Assembly (NCBI GenBank): GCA_947039055.1
Contig: CAMQYB010000012.1
Location: 1 to 19,191, forward strand
Length of the DNA stretch: 19,191 nucleotides
Reading direction: 5' to 3'
Origin: an uncultured Deferribacteraceae bacterium
GTDB taxonomy: Bacteria > Chrysiogenota > Deferribacteres > Deferribacterales > Mucispirillaceae
Below the pieces are notes generated by a model. The model was not told the origin of the DNA and did not search any database. It saw only the letters and a program-made list of their open reading frames with translations. Numbering within the stretch: position 1 is the first letter of the stretch; each line of letters opens with the position of its first letter. This document shows, piece by piece, positions 1 through 7,594 of this stretch. Both the position numbers and the translations under genes were made by a program.

Positions 1-247
1 TATAAACTAAGCTCAACTACAAACTAAGTTTGATTATATAAACTAAGCTCAACTATAAACTAAGCTTAATTATAAACTAAGTTTAATTACAACCTAAGTT
101 TAATTACAAGCTAAGTTTGATGACAAACTTAAACTATAGTATAAACCATGTTCGATTATAAACTACAAACCCAATTATAAACCATGTTCTATGACAAACT
201 TAAACTAGATTATAAACCAAAGTTAGATTACGAACCACAAGCTCGAT
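1..247. repeat. Degenerate 17-19 bp tandem repeat array
   Basis: About 14 head-to-tail units of 17-19 bp start at base 1, so the array probably continues outside the window. The early units follow a consensus close to TAYAAACTAAGYTYRAT (units at 1-17, 18-34, 35-53, 54-70, 71-87, 88-104, 105-121); the later ones (122-247) drift to forms with ATAAACCATGTT or GACAAACTTAAACT, and an 18-bp unit starting GACAAACTT occurs at 122 and again at 193. There are no unique spacers between units. The period is mostly not a multiple of three and TAA triplets recur in every frame, so it is not coding. Its function is unknown. It fills most of the 413-base gap after secG. Confidence 0.8.
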
Positions 248-271
248 AATAAACCATAAAAAAACAAAAAC

Positions 272-305
272 AAAAAGCATTAAACTTAAAAATCTAATGC
301 TTTTT
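272..305. terminator. Bidirectional intrinsic terminator after secG
   Basis: An 11-bp perfect inverted repeat, AAAAAGCATTA (272-282) and TAATGCTTTTT (295-305), encloses a 12-nt loop. The A-run on one side and the T-run on the other mean it reads as a stem plus U-tract in both directions. It lies 109 bases past the secG stop, so it is the likely end of the minus-strand parA-to-secG operon, and it may also stop transcripts coming through the repeat array on the plus strand. Confidence 0.75.
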
Positions 306-360
306 AATAATAATCATTTTATTGTCATTGTCATTTCTACTAAATAATAGTGGAAATATC

Positions 361-388
361 TATAATTGTAAATACATTTGCAATTATA
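361..388. other. A/T-rich 13-bp inverted repeat downstream of secG
   Basis: TATAATTGTAAAT (361-373) and ATTTGCAATTATA (376-388) are inverted copies with one mismatch (a possible G-U pair in RNA) around a 2-nt centre. It lies 26 bases past the secG stop. No T-run follows on the minus strand, so it is more likely a 3'-end stabilising stem or a protein site than a terminator by itself. The rest of 306-413 shows nothing else I can name. Confidence 0.35.
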
Positions 389-413
389 TCCCTACTGTTT
401 ATTAAAAATTATC

Positions 414-794
414 TTACTTTTTTTCATCTAAATGTATAGACTCATCATGCCCAAGAGAAGCACCACCTGTTTTTGCTCCAGCATCTGGTATAGTAGGTAT
501 TGTTGGCATAAGCTCTTCACTAGTTGTTGTTGGAAGTGTTCTTGCATCTCTTAAAAGTGATTTACTACTATTGCTTGATATAACAGCTAAAGTTAATGAT
601 AGAATAAGAAATGTTGCGGCAATAACCGTAGTTATTCTGTTCATTATATTTGCTGGTGCTCTAGGACCAAACATCTCACCAGTTCCACCACCTAACGCTG
701 AACCTAAATCTGATCCTTTACTATTTTGTAGCAATACAACTATAATCAATAGAATAGAAACGAATATATGTAACCCTAAAATAACATTATACAT
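414..794 (-). CDS. secG: SecG, preprotein translocase subunit
   Basis: SecG is the small auxiliary subunit of the SecYEG channel in the inner membrane and helps SecA-driven protein export. The 126-residue product shows the family layout: a first membrane helix at about residues 3-22, the conserved cytoplasmic loop LLQNSKGSDLGSALGGG at 21-37, a second helix at about 50-72, and a low-complexity polar tail rich in T, P and G that is typically unconserved. The start at 794 is preceded by a GAGGG ribosome site. It is the last gene of the operon, 24 nt after tpiA; tpiA-secG is a common bacterial pairing, although the gap-pgk genes that often precede it are absent here. Confidence 0.93.
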   Translation of the reverse strand: MYNVILGLHIFVSILLIIVVLLQNSKGSDLGSALGGGTGEMFGPRAPANIMNRITTVIAATFLILSLTLAVISSNSSKSLLRDARTLPTTTSEELMPTIPTIPDAGAKTGGASLGHDESIHLDEKK

Positions 795-818
795 TTTATT
801 TAAACCCTCGAATTCATA

Positions 819-1583
819 TTATTTTTTATCAAAATTTATTATCTTGAGAAAATCTTCACTTTTTAATGATGCTCCACCTACTAATGCGCCATCAATATCT
901 TTCTGTGATAGCAGTTCTTTCGCATTAATTGGAGTAACTGAACCACCATATAATATACGCAACTTATCTGCAACAGCTTTGCCTCTAATTTTAGCGACAT
1001 ACTCTCTTATTGCTTTATGCATATTTTGAGCATCTTTTGGTGACGCTGTAACGCCTGTACCGATCGCCCAAACAGGCTCATATGCTAAAACTATTTTAGT
1101 TAATGATTTTATATCTTTTAAACCTTTACCAACTTGAGCTAAAACAGTTTCAACCGCAGCTGAAGCTTCTCTATCCCATAAAGTTTCACCAACACATAAT
1201 ATCACACTTAAATTATGTTCTAAAGCTTTTTTCACTTTTAGGTTAATTAACTGATCTGTATCAACATATAGTTGTCTACGTTCAGAGTGTCCAATAAGTG
1301 TATATTTAGCTCCACTTGCTGCAACCATAGCTGCTGAAGTTTCACCAGTAAATGCACCTTTCTCTTCGTGAGAAATATTTTGTGCTGCCACAATTATCGA
1401 ATTTTTAATCTTCGATAAACTACAAAGTGCTGGTTGAATAAGTATAGATGATGGTGCAACAAGCACATCTACTTTTTTATAATCGATATTAGCGTTAGCT
1501 AAATCTTCAACTAACTTCTTACCAGTTAGTTTATCTAAATTCATTTTCCAATTTCCAGCTATTAACGGTTTACGCTTTGACAT
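819..1583 (-). CDS. tpiA: Triosephosphate isomerase
   Basis: TpiA interconverts dihydroxyacetone phosphate and glyceraldehyde 3-phosphate in glycolysis and gluconeogenesis, in the cytoplasm. The 254-residue protein is the normal length for this TIM barrel. Visible active-site features are NWKMN at 11-15 with catalytic Lys13, IGHSERR at 97-103 with electrophile His99, AYEPVWAIGTG at 167-177 with catalytic base Glu169, and phosphate-binding YGGSV (212-216) and GGASL (236-240). A GGAG ribosome site sits a few bases before the ATG. It lies 67 nt after the bactofilin gene and 24 nt before secG, so it is probably co-transcribed with the segregation genes; I could not assign a convincing separate promoter in the 67-nt gap. 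Confidence 0.97.
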   Translation of the reverse strand: MSKRKPLIAGNWKMNLDKLTGKKLVEDLANANIDYKKVDVLVAPSSILIQPALCSLSKIKNSIIVAAQNISHEEKGAFTGETSAAMVAASGAKYTLIGHSERRQLYVDTDQLINLKVKKALEHNLSVILCVGETLWDREASAAVETVLAQVGKGLKDIKSLTKIVLAYEPVWAIGTGVTASPKDAQNMHKAIREYVAKIRGKAVADKLRILYGGSVTPINAKELLSQKDIDGALVGGASLKSEDFLKIINFDKK

Positions 1584-1650
1584 TGTTTTATCTCCAAATT
1601 ATATACTATAATTACAATATTAAAAACTATTTACCAGTGACTACAATTTA

Positions 1651-2022
1651 TTACTTAGTTTTAGATTCTTCACTATTCTTTAGTGGGGTCATTTCAGACT
1701 TACCATTAAATATAGCGCCTTCTTCCATTTTTATAGTAGCACTTCTTATAATACCAGATACCATTGCTGGCTTATAAAGTTCAACTTTATGTTTAGCAGA
1801 TATAACGCCATCGAATTTACCATAAATTTTAATAGTGCCTGCTTCAATTTCAGCATTAACACTACCAGACTCTGCAATAACCAATGTATCATTAGTTTTA
1901 ATATTGCCCTCAAAGTTGCCATCAATACGAACAACTCCATCAAAAACTAATGTCCCATTAAACGAAGTGTTTTGACCTAGAAAAGCGTCTATTCCACCGT
2001 TTGCATCATTTGTTTTAATCAT
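1651..2022 (-). CDS. Bactofilin family protein
   Basis: Bactofilins are small proteins that polymerise without nucleotide into cytoskeletal filaments; in different bacteria they help with cell shape, polar organisation or positioning of the segregation machinery. The 123-residue product has the single bactofilin (formerly DUF583) beta-helix domain at about residues 12-108, seen as repeating hydrophobic/glycine rungs (NGTLVFDGVVRIDGNFEGNI at 22-41, then TLVIAESGSV, GTIKIYGKFDGVISA, KVELYKPAMVSGII), with a short charged C-terminal tail. The start overlaps the parB stop as ATGA (2019-2022), and its AGGAG site lies inside the last parB codons, so translation is probably coupled to parB. This supports a role linked to chromosome segregation, but that is inference from context. 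Exact subtype is not assignable. Confidence 0.92.
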   Translation of the reverse strand: MIKTNDANGGIDAFLGQNTSFNGTLVFDGVVRIDGNFEGNIKTNDTLVIAESGSVNAEIEAGTIKIYGKFDGVISAKHKVELYKPAMVSGIIRSATIKMEEGAIFNGKSEMTPLKNSEESKTK

Positions 2023-2963
2023 ATTTCTCCTCTAACCTTTTTAATAATTCTATCTAAATCATCATGTGATCTATACTTGATTTCAATTGTTCCAGAACCT
2101 TTCTTATCTTTTATTATAACTTTAGAGGAGAAAAAATTCTCAAATTCTTCTGCTAATGCATCAACATGAGGATCTATCGGTTCAGATGATACATCGTCAG
2201 TATTAACGCCACTATCTATACTTTTATTAACTTTGTTAACAAGCTTTTCGATATCTCTAACAGTTAGGTCTTTGTCGACGATCTCTCTGTATAACTCTAA
2301 TGTACGTTCAGGATCGGTTATAGTCAATAAAGCTCTACCGTGTCCTTCTGAGATAACTTTATCTTCTATCGCTTGCAGAACATCGCTTGGTAGGTTTAAA
2401 AGTCTTAATCTGTTTGTTATAGCAGATCTACTTTTGCCCATCATTTTTCCAAGATCTTCTTGACGATAATTAAATTCATCGATTAATTTTTTATATGCTT
2501 TTGCAAGTTCAATAGGGTTTAGATCTTCTCTTTGTGCATTTGTTATTAATGCAAGTTCTAACCTTTCAACTTCGGTATCAACTTTTCTAAAAATTGCAGG
2601 TATAGTTGTTTTACCAGCAAGTCCAGATGCTCTCCAACGTCTTTCGCCTTCGATTATCATATATTTATCAGAGCTATCAGTTTTTGTTACAACGATAGGC
2701 TGTATAACACCTTTTTCAAGAATAGATTTTGCAAGTTCTGATATAAGTTCATCATCAAAAACTGTTCTTGGTTGTTGATCATTCGGAACAATATCTGTTA
2801 ACGGTAACTCTAATAAAGTATTAATTCTAGTGGTGTTATTACTTTGAGTATTATCGTCACTACTGTTGTTTTCATTATTATTGTTATCATCGTCACTATC
2901 AGTTGTTTGATTTCCTTGAGGTATAAGAAGATTTAATCCTCTACCTAAACGTTGTTTTTTCAT
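2019..2963 (-). CDS. parB: ParB/Spo0J chromosome partitioning protein
   Basis: ParB binds parS centromere sites, spreads as a CTP-dependent sliding clamp, and works with ParA to segregate chromosome origins. The 314 residues show the family order: an N-terminal ParA-interacting segment with LGRGL at 6-10; an unusually long polar linker of D, N, S, Q at about 18-46; the ParB/Srx CTPase domain with QPR at 64-66 and the GERRWRA patch at 106-112; a DNA-binding helix-turn-helix around 167-192 (QEDLGKMMGKSRSAITNRL); GHGRALL at 207-213; and a C-terminal dimerisation region from about 264. It overlaps parA and the bactofilin gene by 4 nt each. No parS-like site was found in the window. Confidence 0.96.
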   Translation of the reverse strand: MKKQRLGRGLNLLIPQGNQTTDSDDDNNNNENNSSDDNTQSNNTTRINTLLELPLTDIVPNDQQPRTVFDDELISELAKSILEKGVIQPIVVTKTDSSDKYMIIEGERRWRASGLAGKTTIPAIFRKVDTEVERLELALITNAQREDLNPIELAKAYKKLIDEFNYRQEDLGKMMGKSRSAITNRLRLLNLPSDVLQAIEDKVISEGHGRALLTITDPERTLELYREIVDKDLTVRDIEKLVNKVNKSIDSGVNTDDVSSEPIDPHVDALAEEFENFFSSKVIIKDKKGSGTIEIKYRSHDDLDRIIKKVRGEI

Positions 2964-3730
2964 GTTTTTTGCCTTCCTAATATCTCTTTTGCAAGATCAA
3001 TATACACTTCAGCACCTTTCGATTTTGTCTGGTATGTTATAATCGGCATACCATGACTAGGCGCTTCGCTTAATGCAACAGCTCGTGGAATAATAGTATC
3101 AAACAATTGATCAGGCATATGTTCTTTTACTTGATCATATACATCTTTAGATAAATTGTTTCTTTTATCGTACATGGTAAGAAGTATACCTTCTATCTCT
3201 AAATCTTTATTTAAATTCTCTTTAATAAGATTTATAGTATTTAATAATTTACCTAAACCTTCCATCGCATAATATTCACATTGTAAAGGTATTATAACAG
3301 AATTTGCTGCTGTTAATGCGTTTACAGTTAACAATCCTAACGACGGCGGACAGTCTATTACTATAATATCGTACTCATCCTTAATTTTTGCCAGAGCTTT
3401 TTTTAATTTCTGTTCTCTCGACAGAGTATTTATCAGTTCTATTTCAGATGCTGATAGATCTATTGTTGCAGGTATAAGATCTAATCCATCTATACTTGTT
3501 TTAATGACAGCACTTTTAGGATCAATATCATCGATTAAAACTTCGTATATCGTTTTATCAAACGATTCTGCATAAACTCCAAGTCCACTTGTAGCATTCG
3601 CTTGTGGATCAAAGTCGATAAGTAATACCTTCGCATCAGCTATAGCTAGTGATGAAGATAGGTTGATTGATGTAGTAGTTTTACCTACTCCGCCCTTTTG
3701 ATTTACAACTGCAATTATTTTTCCGCTCAT
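2960..3730 (-). CDS. parA: ParA/Soj chromosome partitioning ATPase
   Basis: ParA is a Walker-type ATPase that binds the nucleoid as an ATP dimer and drives movement of ParB-parS complexes. The 256-residue protein is the typical length of the chromosomal (Soj-like) class, without the N-terminal DNA-binding domain of plasmid ParA. Motifs are the deviant Walker A KGGVGKTT at 12-19 with signature Lys12, Walker A' LLIDFDPQAN at 36-45, and Walker B IIVIDCPP at 122-129. It is the first gene of the minus-strand operon. Only a weak AGGT-type ribosome site precedes the ATG at 3730. Its promoter probably lies in the divergent region shared with pepA. The usual mnmG/rsmG origin neighbours are not present. 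Confidence 0.96.
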   Translation of the reverse strand: MSGKIIAVVNQKGGVGKTTTSINLSSSLAIADAKVLLIDFDPQANATSGLGVYAESFDKTIYEVLIDDIDPKSAVIKTSIDGLDLIPATIDLSASEIELINTLSREQKLKKALAKIKDEYDIIVIDCPPSLGLLTVNALTAANSVIIPLQCEYYAMEGLGKLLNTINLIKENLNKDLEIEGILLTMYDKRNNLSKDVYDQVKEHMPDQLFDTIIPRAVALSEAPSHGMPIITYQTKSKGAEVYIDLAKEILGRQKT

Positions 3731-3774
3731 GATTTATAGGTTTACCTGTTTATATAAAATTAATGTAAGTTATG

Positions 3775-3803
3775 ATTGTATCATTTTATTCTATTGCAAT
3801 CAA
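3775..3803 (-). promoter_or_regulatory. Putative sigma70-type promoter of the parA operon
   Basis: On the minus strand TTGATT (3798-3803) and TACAAT (3775-3780) are separated by 17 bp, a good match to -35/-10 boxes. The start site would fall around 3768, giving a leader of about 40 nt to the parA ATG at 3730. The -35 box overlaps that of the pepA promoter on the other strand. Confidence 0.5.
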
Positions 3804-3821
3804 TAAAATCTTAACTATAAT
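3794..3821 (+). promoter_or_regulatory. Putative sigma70-type promoter of pepA
   Basis: TTGCAA (3794-3799) and a perfect TATAAT (3816-3821) are separated by 16 bp. Transcription would begin near 3828, about 58 nt before the pepA ATG at 3886. A GGAG ribosome site is at 3875-3878. Confidence 0.55.
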
Positions 3822-3838
3822 GAAAAATATATTATTTG

Positions 3839-3852
3839 ATGATTTAAATCAA
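3839..3852. promoter_or_regulatory. FNR/CRP-like palindromic box in the pepA leader
   Basis: ATGATTTAAATCAA matches the FNR consensus TTGAT-N4-ATCAA at 9 of the 10 fixed positions (only the first T differs), and its inner 12 bases (3840-3851) form a perfect palindrome. It lies just after the predicted pepA start site, about +12 to +25, where a bound regulator would repress. A/T-rich DNA gives such matches by chance fairly easily, so this is tentative. Confidence 0.3.
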
Positions 3853-3885
3853 GTTTAAATTAGTGATGTTAACTGGAGTTATATA

Positions 3886-5385
3886 ATGAAGATTTCTTGT
3901 AGAAAAAAAATAGCATTTGATTCTAAAAAAGATGCAATACTTGTTCCTGTTTATAAGAACATTAGGTCGTTAAAGCCTATAACTGGAAGAAAAATTGATG
4001 ATGAGATAGAAAATATTATTCAATCAGATTATTTTAACTTTCAAGAGAAAGAGGTTAAGAGTTTTTATATTGAAATAAATAAAAAACTTAAAAAGATATA
4101 CTTAATTAATGCTCCTAAAGAACTTGAAGATAAGAAAAAATATCTTGAACTTGGTGCAAAATTTGCAAAAATTCTTAAAGCAGATAAAATAGAAAGTATA
4201 TCTATGATATCTTTTGAGGATATTTATAATGAGAAAAAAGATTTCTCTGCCACTTATGGATTTATTGAAGGGATGATGTTTGGACTATACTCTTTTGATA
4301 TGTATAAAACTAAAAAAGAGAGTTACTCACCTGTTGAACTTGAAGTTATTACATCTCAACAGCGATTAAAAAATTATATAGATGAGTGTTCTGATGATGT
4401 TAATACAATATTTAAAAATGTTAACATGACTAGAGATTTAGTTAATATTCCAGCAAACGATTTAACGCCTATAAATTTTGCAAAATATATTAAAGATAAA
4501 TTAGCTGAAAATATTGATATAGAAATTTTTGATGAAAAAGCTATCGTTGAAAACGGATATTCATTAATAGATGCAGTAGGTAGAGGATCGGCTAATAAAC
4601 CTAGATTTGTGAAATTGTTTTATAACGGTGATGAGGCTACAGAGTTTAATATCGCTCTAGTTGGTAAAGGCGTAACATTTGATACAGGTGGCACAAACTT
4701 AAAACCAAGCGGTAGTATTGAGAGTATGAAATGTGATATGGCAGGTGCTGCAACTGTGTTCTCTGTTATAAATCTTATTGCAGAGTTAAAACTTAAAGTT
4801 AATATATATGCCTACCTGCCTCTTGTTGAAAACTGTATTAGTAGCACAGCTATCAAACCTAGTGATGTTATAAAATCAGCATCAGGAAAAACTGTTGAGA
4901 TTATGAACACAGATGCTGAAGGCAGATTGATCTTAGCTGATGCATGTTATCTTGCGACTAAAACTGATCCTGAGGTTATAGTTGATGTTGCAACATTAAC
5001 TGGTGCTTGCGTTGTTGCACTTGGTCCATACTGTGCAGGATTTTTCTCAAATAGAAAGTTTTTAAGTAAACAGTTAGCAGATATATCAAGTGAGATCGCA
5101 GAAGATGTATGGGAGCTTCCTATATATGAAGGTTACGAATCTGGTATTGATAGCACTGTTGCAGATATGCAAAACATGAGTTCATTTAAAAGAGAGGGTG
5201 GAGCAATTCATGCTGCTATCTTTCTTAAACAGTTTGTAGATAACTATCCGTGGATACATTTAGATATTGCAGGCCCTGCATTTTTAGATAGAGAACATCC
5301 TATTTTTGGAAAAGAAGCGACAGGATTTGGCGTAAGATTAATATATAATTTTATAAAAACACATTATTGCAAAAGGGGAGAGTAA
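3886..5385 (+). CDS. pepA: Leucyl aminopeptidase (M17 family)
   Basis: M17 aminopeptidases are cytoplasmic hexameric two-metal enzymes that remove N-terminal residues, with preference for leucine, and recycle peptides; some members also bind DNA as regulators. The 499-residue product has the normal length: a variable N-terminal domain (1-180) and a C-terminal catalytic domain. Metal and catalytic residues are visible: Lys261 and Asp266 in VGKGVTFDTGG (259-269), Asp284 in MKCDMAGA, and Asp343, Glu345 and Arg347 in NTDAEGRL (341-348). The start has GGAG 7 bases upstream. The gene is divergent from parA and its TAA stop shares one base with the start of the oligosaccharyltransferase gene, so both are probably one transcript. 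Confidence 0.94.
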   Translation: MKISCRKKIAFDSKKDAILVPVYKNIRSLKPITGRKIDDEIENIIQSDYFNFQEKEVKSFYIEINKKLKKIYLINAPKELEDKKKYLELGAKFAKILKADKIESISMISFEDIYNEKKDFSATYGFIEGMMFGLYSFDMYKTKKESYSPVELEVITSQQRLKNYIDECSDDVNTIFKNVNMTRDLVNIPANDLTPINFAKYIKDKLAENIDIEIFDEKAIVENGYSLIDAVGRGSANKPRFVKLFYNGDEATEFNIALVGKGVTFDTGGTNLKPSGSIESMKCDMAGAATVFSVINLIAELKLKVNIYAYLPLVENCISSTAIKPSDVIKSASGKTVEIMNTDAEGRLILADACYLATKTDPEVIVDVATLTGACVVALGPYCAGFFSNRKFLSKQLADISSEIAEDVWELPIYEGYESGIDSTVADMQNMSSFKREGGAIHAAIFLKQFVDNYPWIHLDIAGPAFLDREHPIFGKEATGFGVRLIYNFIKTHYCKRGE

Positions 5386-7433
5386 TGCTCAATTTACTAA
5401 ATAAACCGTTTAAGAAAGATAAAATCGCACTCATTATAGTTTTGGTAGCGATATTTATTGTGGTAGCGATATCTATATCGAGTAAGTTTTATCAACTTAA
5501 TTTTTGGAATGAAAATAAACAAGTTTTCTACTCTGATGATATACCGATGATGACAACTTTAGATGCATACAAATTTACACGTCACGCTGATGAATATCGT
5601 AAAGGGATATACGACACATCTATAGCTGATAAAAAAATATTCTATCCAGAAGGTGTACCTTTTCCTGATCCTTTACCACTTATTAGTGTTATGATTGAGA
5701 AAGTTTCTACTTTGTTTGATATAAATATTCATAGTGCAGCAATATATACTATTCCGTTTATGTTCGGTTTATTTGTTATACCGCTCAGCATATATTTCTA
5801 TTTACTAGGATATCCAGCGCTTGGAATTTTCGGTGGACTTATAGGAATGTTCGCACCGATGTATGCAGGCAGAACATCGCTTGGACGGATTGATGCTGAT
5901 AGTATGATAGTTTTCTTTATGGCTTTAGCATCGCTATTTGTGTATCTTGCATCGACTGTTAGAGACGATAAAAAATGGAAGTTATATTTATACTCCTCAC
6001 TTGCAGGATTAACGATAGGAGTTTTCTTTTACTGGTATCATCATGGAGTGTTCAATATAGTATATTTTGCACTACTGATTTTTATGTTAGCGATATCAAA
6101 ATTTAAAATTAAAGATATCGTGATCGCATCGGTTTTATATATAATATTTACAAATCCATACTATTTAAAAGATACTGTCGTGCAGATGATACAATCTATA
6201 CAAGTGTATATATTTCCGATTAAGTCATCTAATTTTGACAACTTTTTTCCAAATGTTTACTCTACAATTGGTGAGGCAAAAAGATCTGCAACAATAGGCG
6301 AGTCTTTAAGATATGTTATTCCTAACACATTTATAGCAGGATTGGGCTTATTATCTGCCATAGTATTTGCTTTAAGAAATTTCAAAAAATGTATACCTTT
6401 AGCACCTCTTTTCGCATTAGGTTTAATGACATTTGTTTCATCAAACAGATTTTCAATGTTTTTAGGGCCAACTGTTGGTGTCGGTATCGGGTATATATTT
6501 CATACGATTATATCTAATATAGATTTCAAATTTAAGTATGAAGAGTATCTAAAAATAGCATTATCAACATCGTTAGCATTTATAGTGTTCGGTGTATTTC
6601 TGCTTGCAGGATATAGTAATTATAGCTATAGAACTGGTCCATCAATTGTAACTCCTATATATGATGTTTTTATTGAAATGGATGAAACACTACCAAAAAA
6701 TTCTAACGTGCTTACATGGTGGGATTACGGATTGGCATTGGTAGATGCAGGTGATTTTAATGTTTTTCATACAGGTATGAGTCAAGAAAGTCCTAAAACT
6801 TATCTTATCGCAAAAGCGTTAACATCTAGTCAGCAAGATCTATACAATTTTACATCATACCTAGATCGAAACGGTATTACTCAGCTAAATGATTTTATTG
6901 AGGATAATTATACTTTAGAGATGGTGCTTGATAATATATCTAAGTTCAATGAAGGTCCAACTGATAATAAGACTTATGTTTTATATACAAATGACATGAT
7001 TAGTAAATATAGCTCTATATCTTATCTATCATTTTGGGATCCTAAAAAAGGTGTAAGTGATCCAAGAAATTTAGATCAATTAAATTGTAGTTCTATGCAA
7101 GATAATATATTAACTTGTAACGGTTTTACGATTAACTTAAACACAGGTATAATTAATAATCGTGCTACATTAATTAATACCTATTTCACAGAGGCAGGTA
7201 ATGTTGTCGATAAAATTGATTATCAGTTTAGTAGCGGATACACATTAATTGTCAACACAAGTGGTAGAGGAATTAATGCAGTATATTTAATTTCTGAAAA
7301 AGATAAGGAAAGCTCATTTGTAGATCTGTTTTTTCTAAATCAACCAGATACTGAACTTTATGAATTGGTGCTTGATAAATATCCGTTCGCAAGATTATAT
7401 AGATTAAAAGAGAAGGGCGATCAAGCAGAATAA
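5385..7433 (+). CDS. pglB: STT3/PglB-type oligosaccharyltransferase
   Basis: This integral membrane enzyme should move a lipid-linked glycan to asparagine of acceptor sequons on the periplasmic face. I start it at the ATG at 5385, which shares its A with the pepA stop and follows a GGGGAG site (5375-5380); the longer frame would need a TTG at 5367 inside pepA. The 682 residues have an N-terminal multi-helix membrane half (to about 410) and a periplasmic C-terminal half. Family motifs are present: a first acidic site in the external loop (LDAYK, Asp60), GRIDAD with Asp170 and Asp172, TIGE twice (294-297 and 303-306; one should be the TIXE motif), an Arg in SNRFSMF (Arg355), and the signature WWDYG at 445-449. 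This is complete enough to expect activity. No glycan assembly genes lie nearby, so the glycan and targets are unknown. Confidence 0.88.
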   Translation: MLNLLNKPFKKDKIALIIVLVAIFIVVAISISSKFYQLNFWNENKQVFYSDDIPMMTTLDAYKFTRHADEYRKGIYDTSIADKKIFYPEGVPFPDPLPLISVMIEKVSTLFDINIHSAAIYTIPFMFGLFVIPLSIYFYLLGYPALGIFGGLIGMFAPMYAGRTSLGRIDADSMIVFFMALASLFVYLASTVRDDKKWKLYLYSSLAGLTIGVFFYWYHHGVFNIVYFALLIFMLAISKFKIKDIVIASVLYIIFTNPYYLKDTVVQMIQSIQVYIFPIKSSNFDNFFPNVYSTIGEAKRSATIGESLRYVIPNTFIAGLGLLSAIVFALRNFKKCIPLAPLFALGLMTFVSSNRFSMFLGPTVGVGIGYIFHTIISNIDFKFKYEEYLKIALSTSLAFIVFGVFLLAGYSNYSYRTGPSIVTPIYDVFIEMDETLPKNSNVLTWWDYGLALVDAGDFNVFHTGMSQESPKTYLIAKALTSSQQDLYNFTSYLDRNGITQLNDFIEDNYTLEMVLDNISKFNEGPTDNKTYVLYTNDMISKYSSISYLSFWDPKKGVSDPRNLDQLNCSSMQDNILTCNGFTINLNTGIINNRATLINTYFTEAGNVVDKIDYQFSSGYTLIVNTSGRGINAVYLISEKDKESSFVDLFFLNQPDTELYELVLDKYPFARLYRLKEKGDQAE

Positions 7434-7528
7434 ACACAGTAGATAGTTGTATGAAATAAGTTTAAATATATTATAAGAGTTTTAAAATTGTTTTAGTGTT
7501 AGGTATAAATTGACTTAAGTATATTATT

Positions 7529-7564
7529 AAGAGGTAGGTGCATGATTGTGTGTCTACCTCTTTT
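7529..7564 (+). terminator. Hairpin terminator after the oligosaccharyltransferase gene
   Basis: AAGAGGTAG (7529-7537) and CTACCTCTT (7554-7562) form a perfect 9-bp stem with a 16-nt loop, followed by a short interrupted T-run. It sits between two genes that point toward each other, so it may serve both; the T-run is better on the plus strand. The remainder of 7434-7594 is A/T-rich and shows no gene. Confidence 0.6.
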
Positions 7565-7594
7565 ACTGTTTAGGTTATAAAAACAAATTATATT

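Noticed and set aside
1..247. Possible CRISPR array
   Set aside because: Units are contiguous and degenerate with no unique spacers, and no cas-like gene is in the window.
1746..1943. Second minus-strand frame inside the bactofilin gene
   Set aside because: Out-of-frame shadow of a gene whose own frame matches a known family.
2019..3885. parS centromere sites near parAB
   Set aside because: I scanned for the TGTTNCACGTGAAACA pattern there and in the rest of the window and saw only unpaired half-sites such as TGTTTCAC near 12536.
5367..5384. Earlier TTG start for the oligosaccharyltransferase
   Set aside because: It lies inside pepA and has no ribosome site, whereas the ATG at 5385 has GGGGAG and a stop/start overlap.
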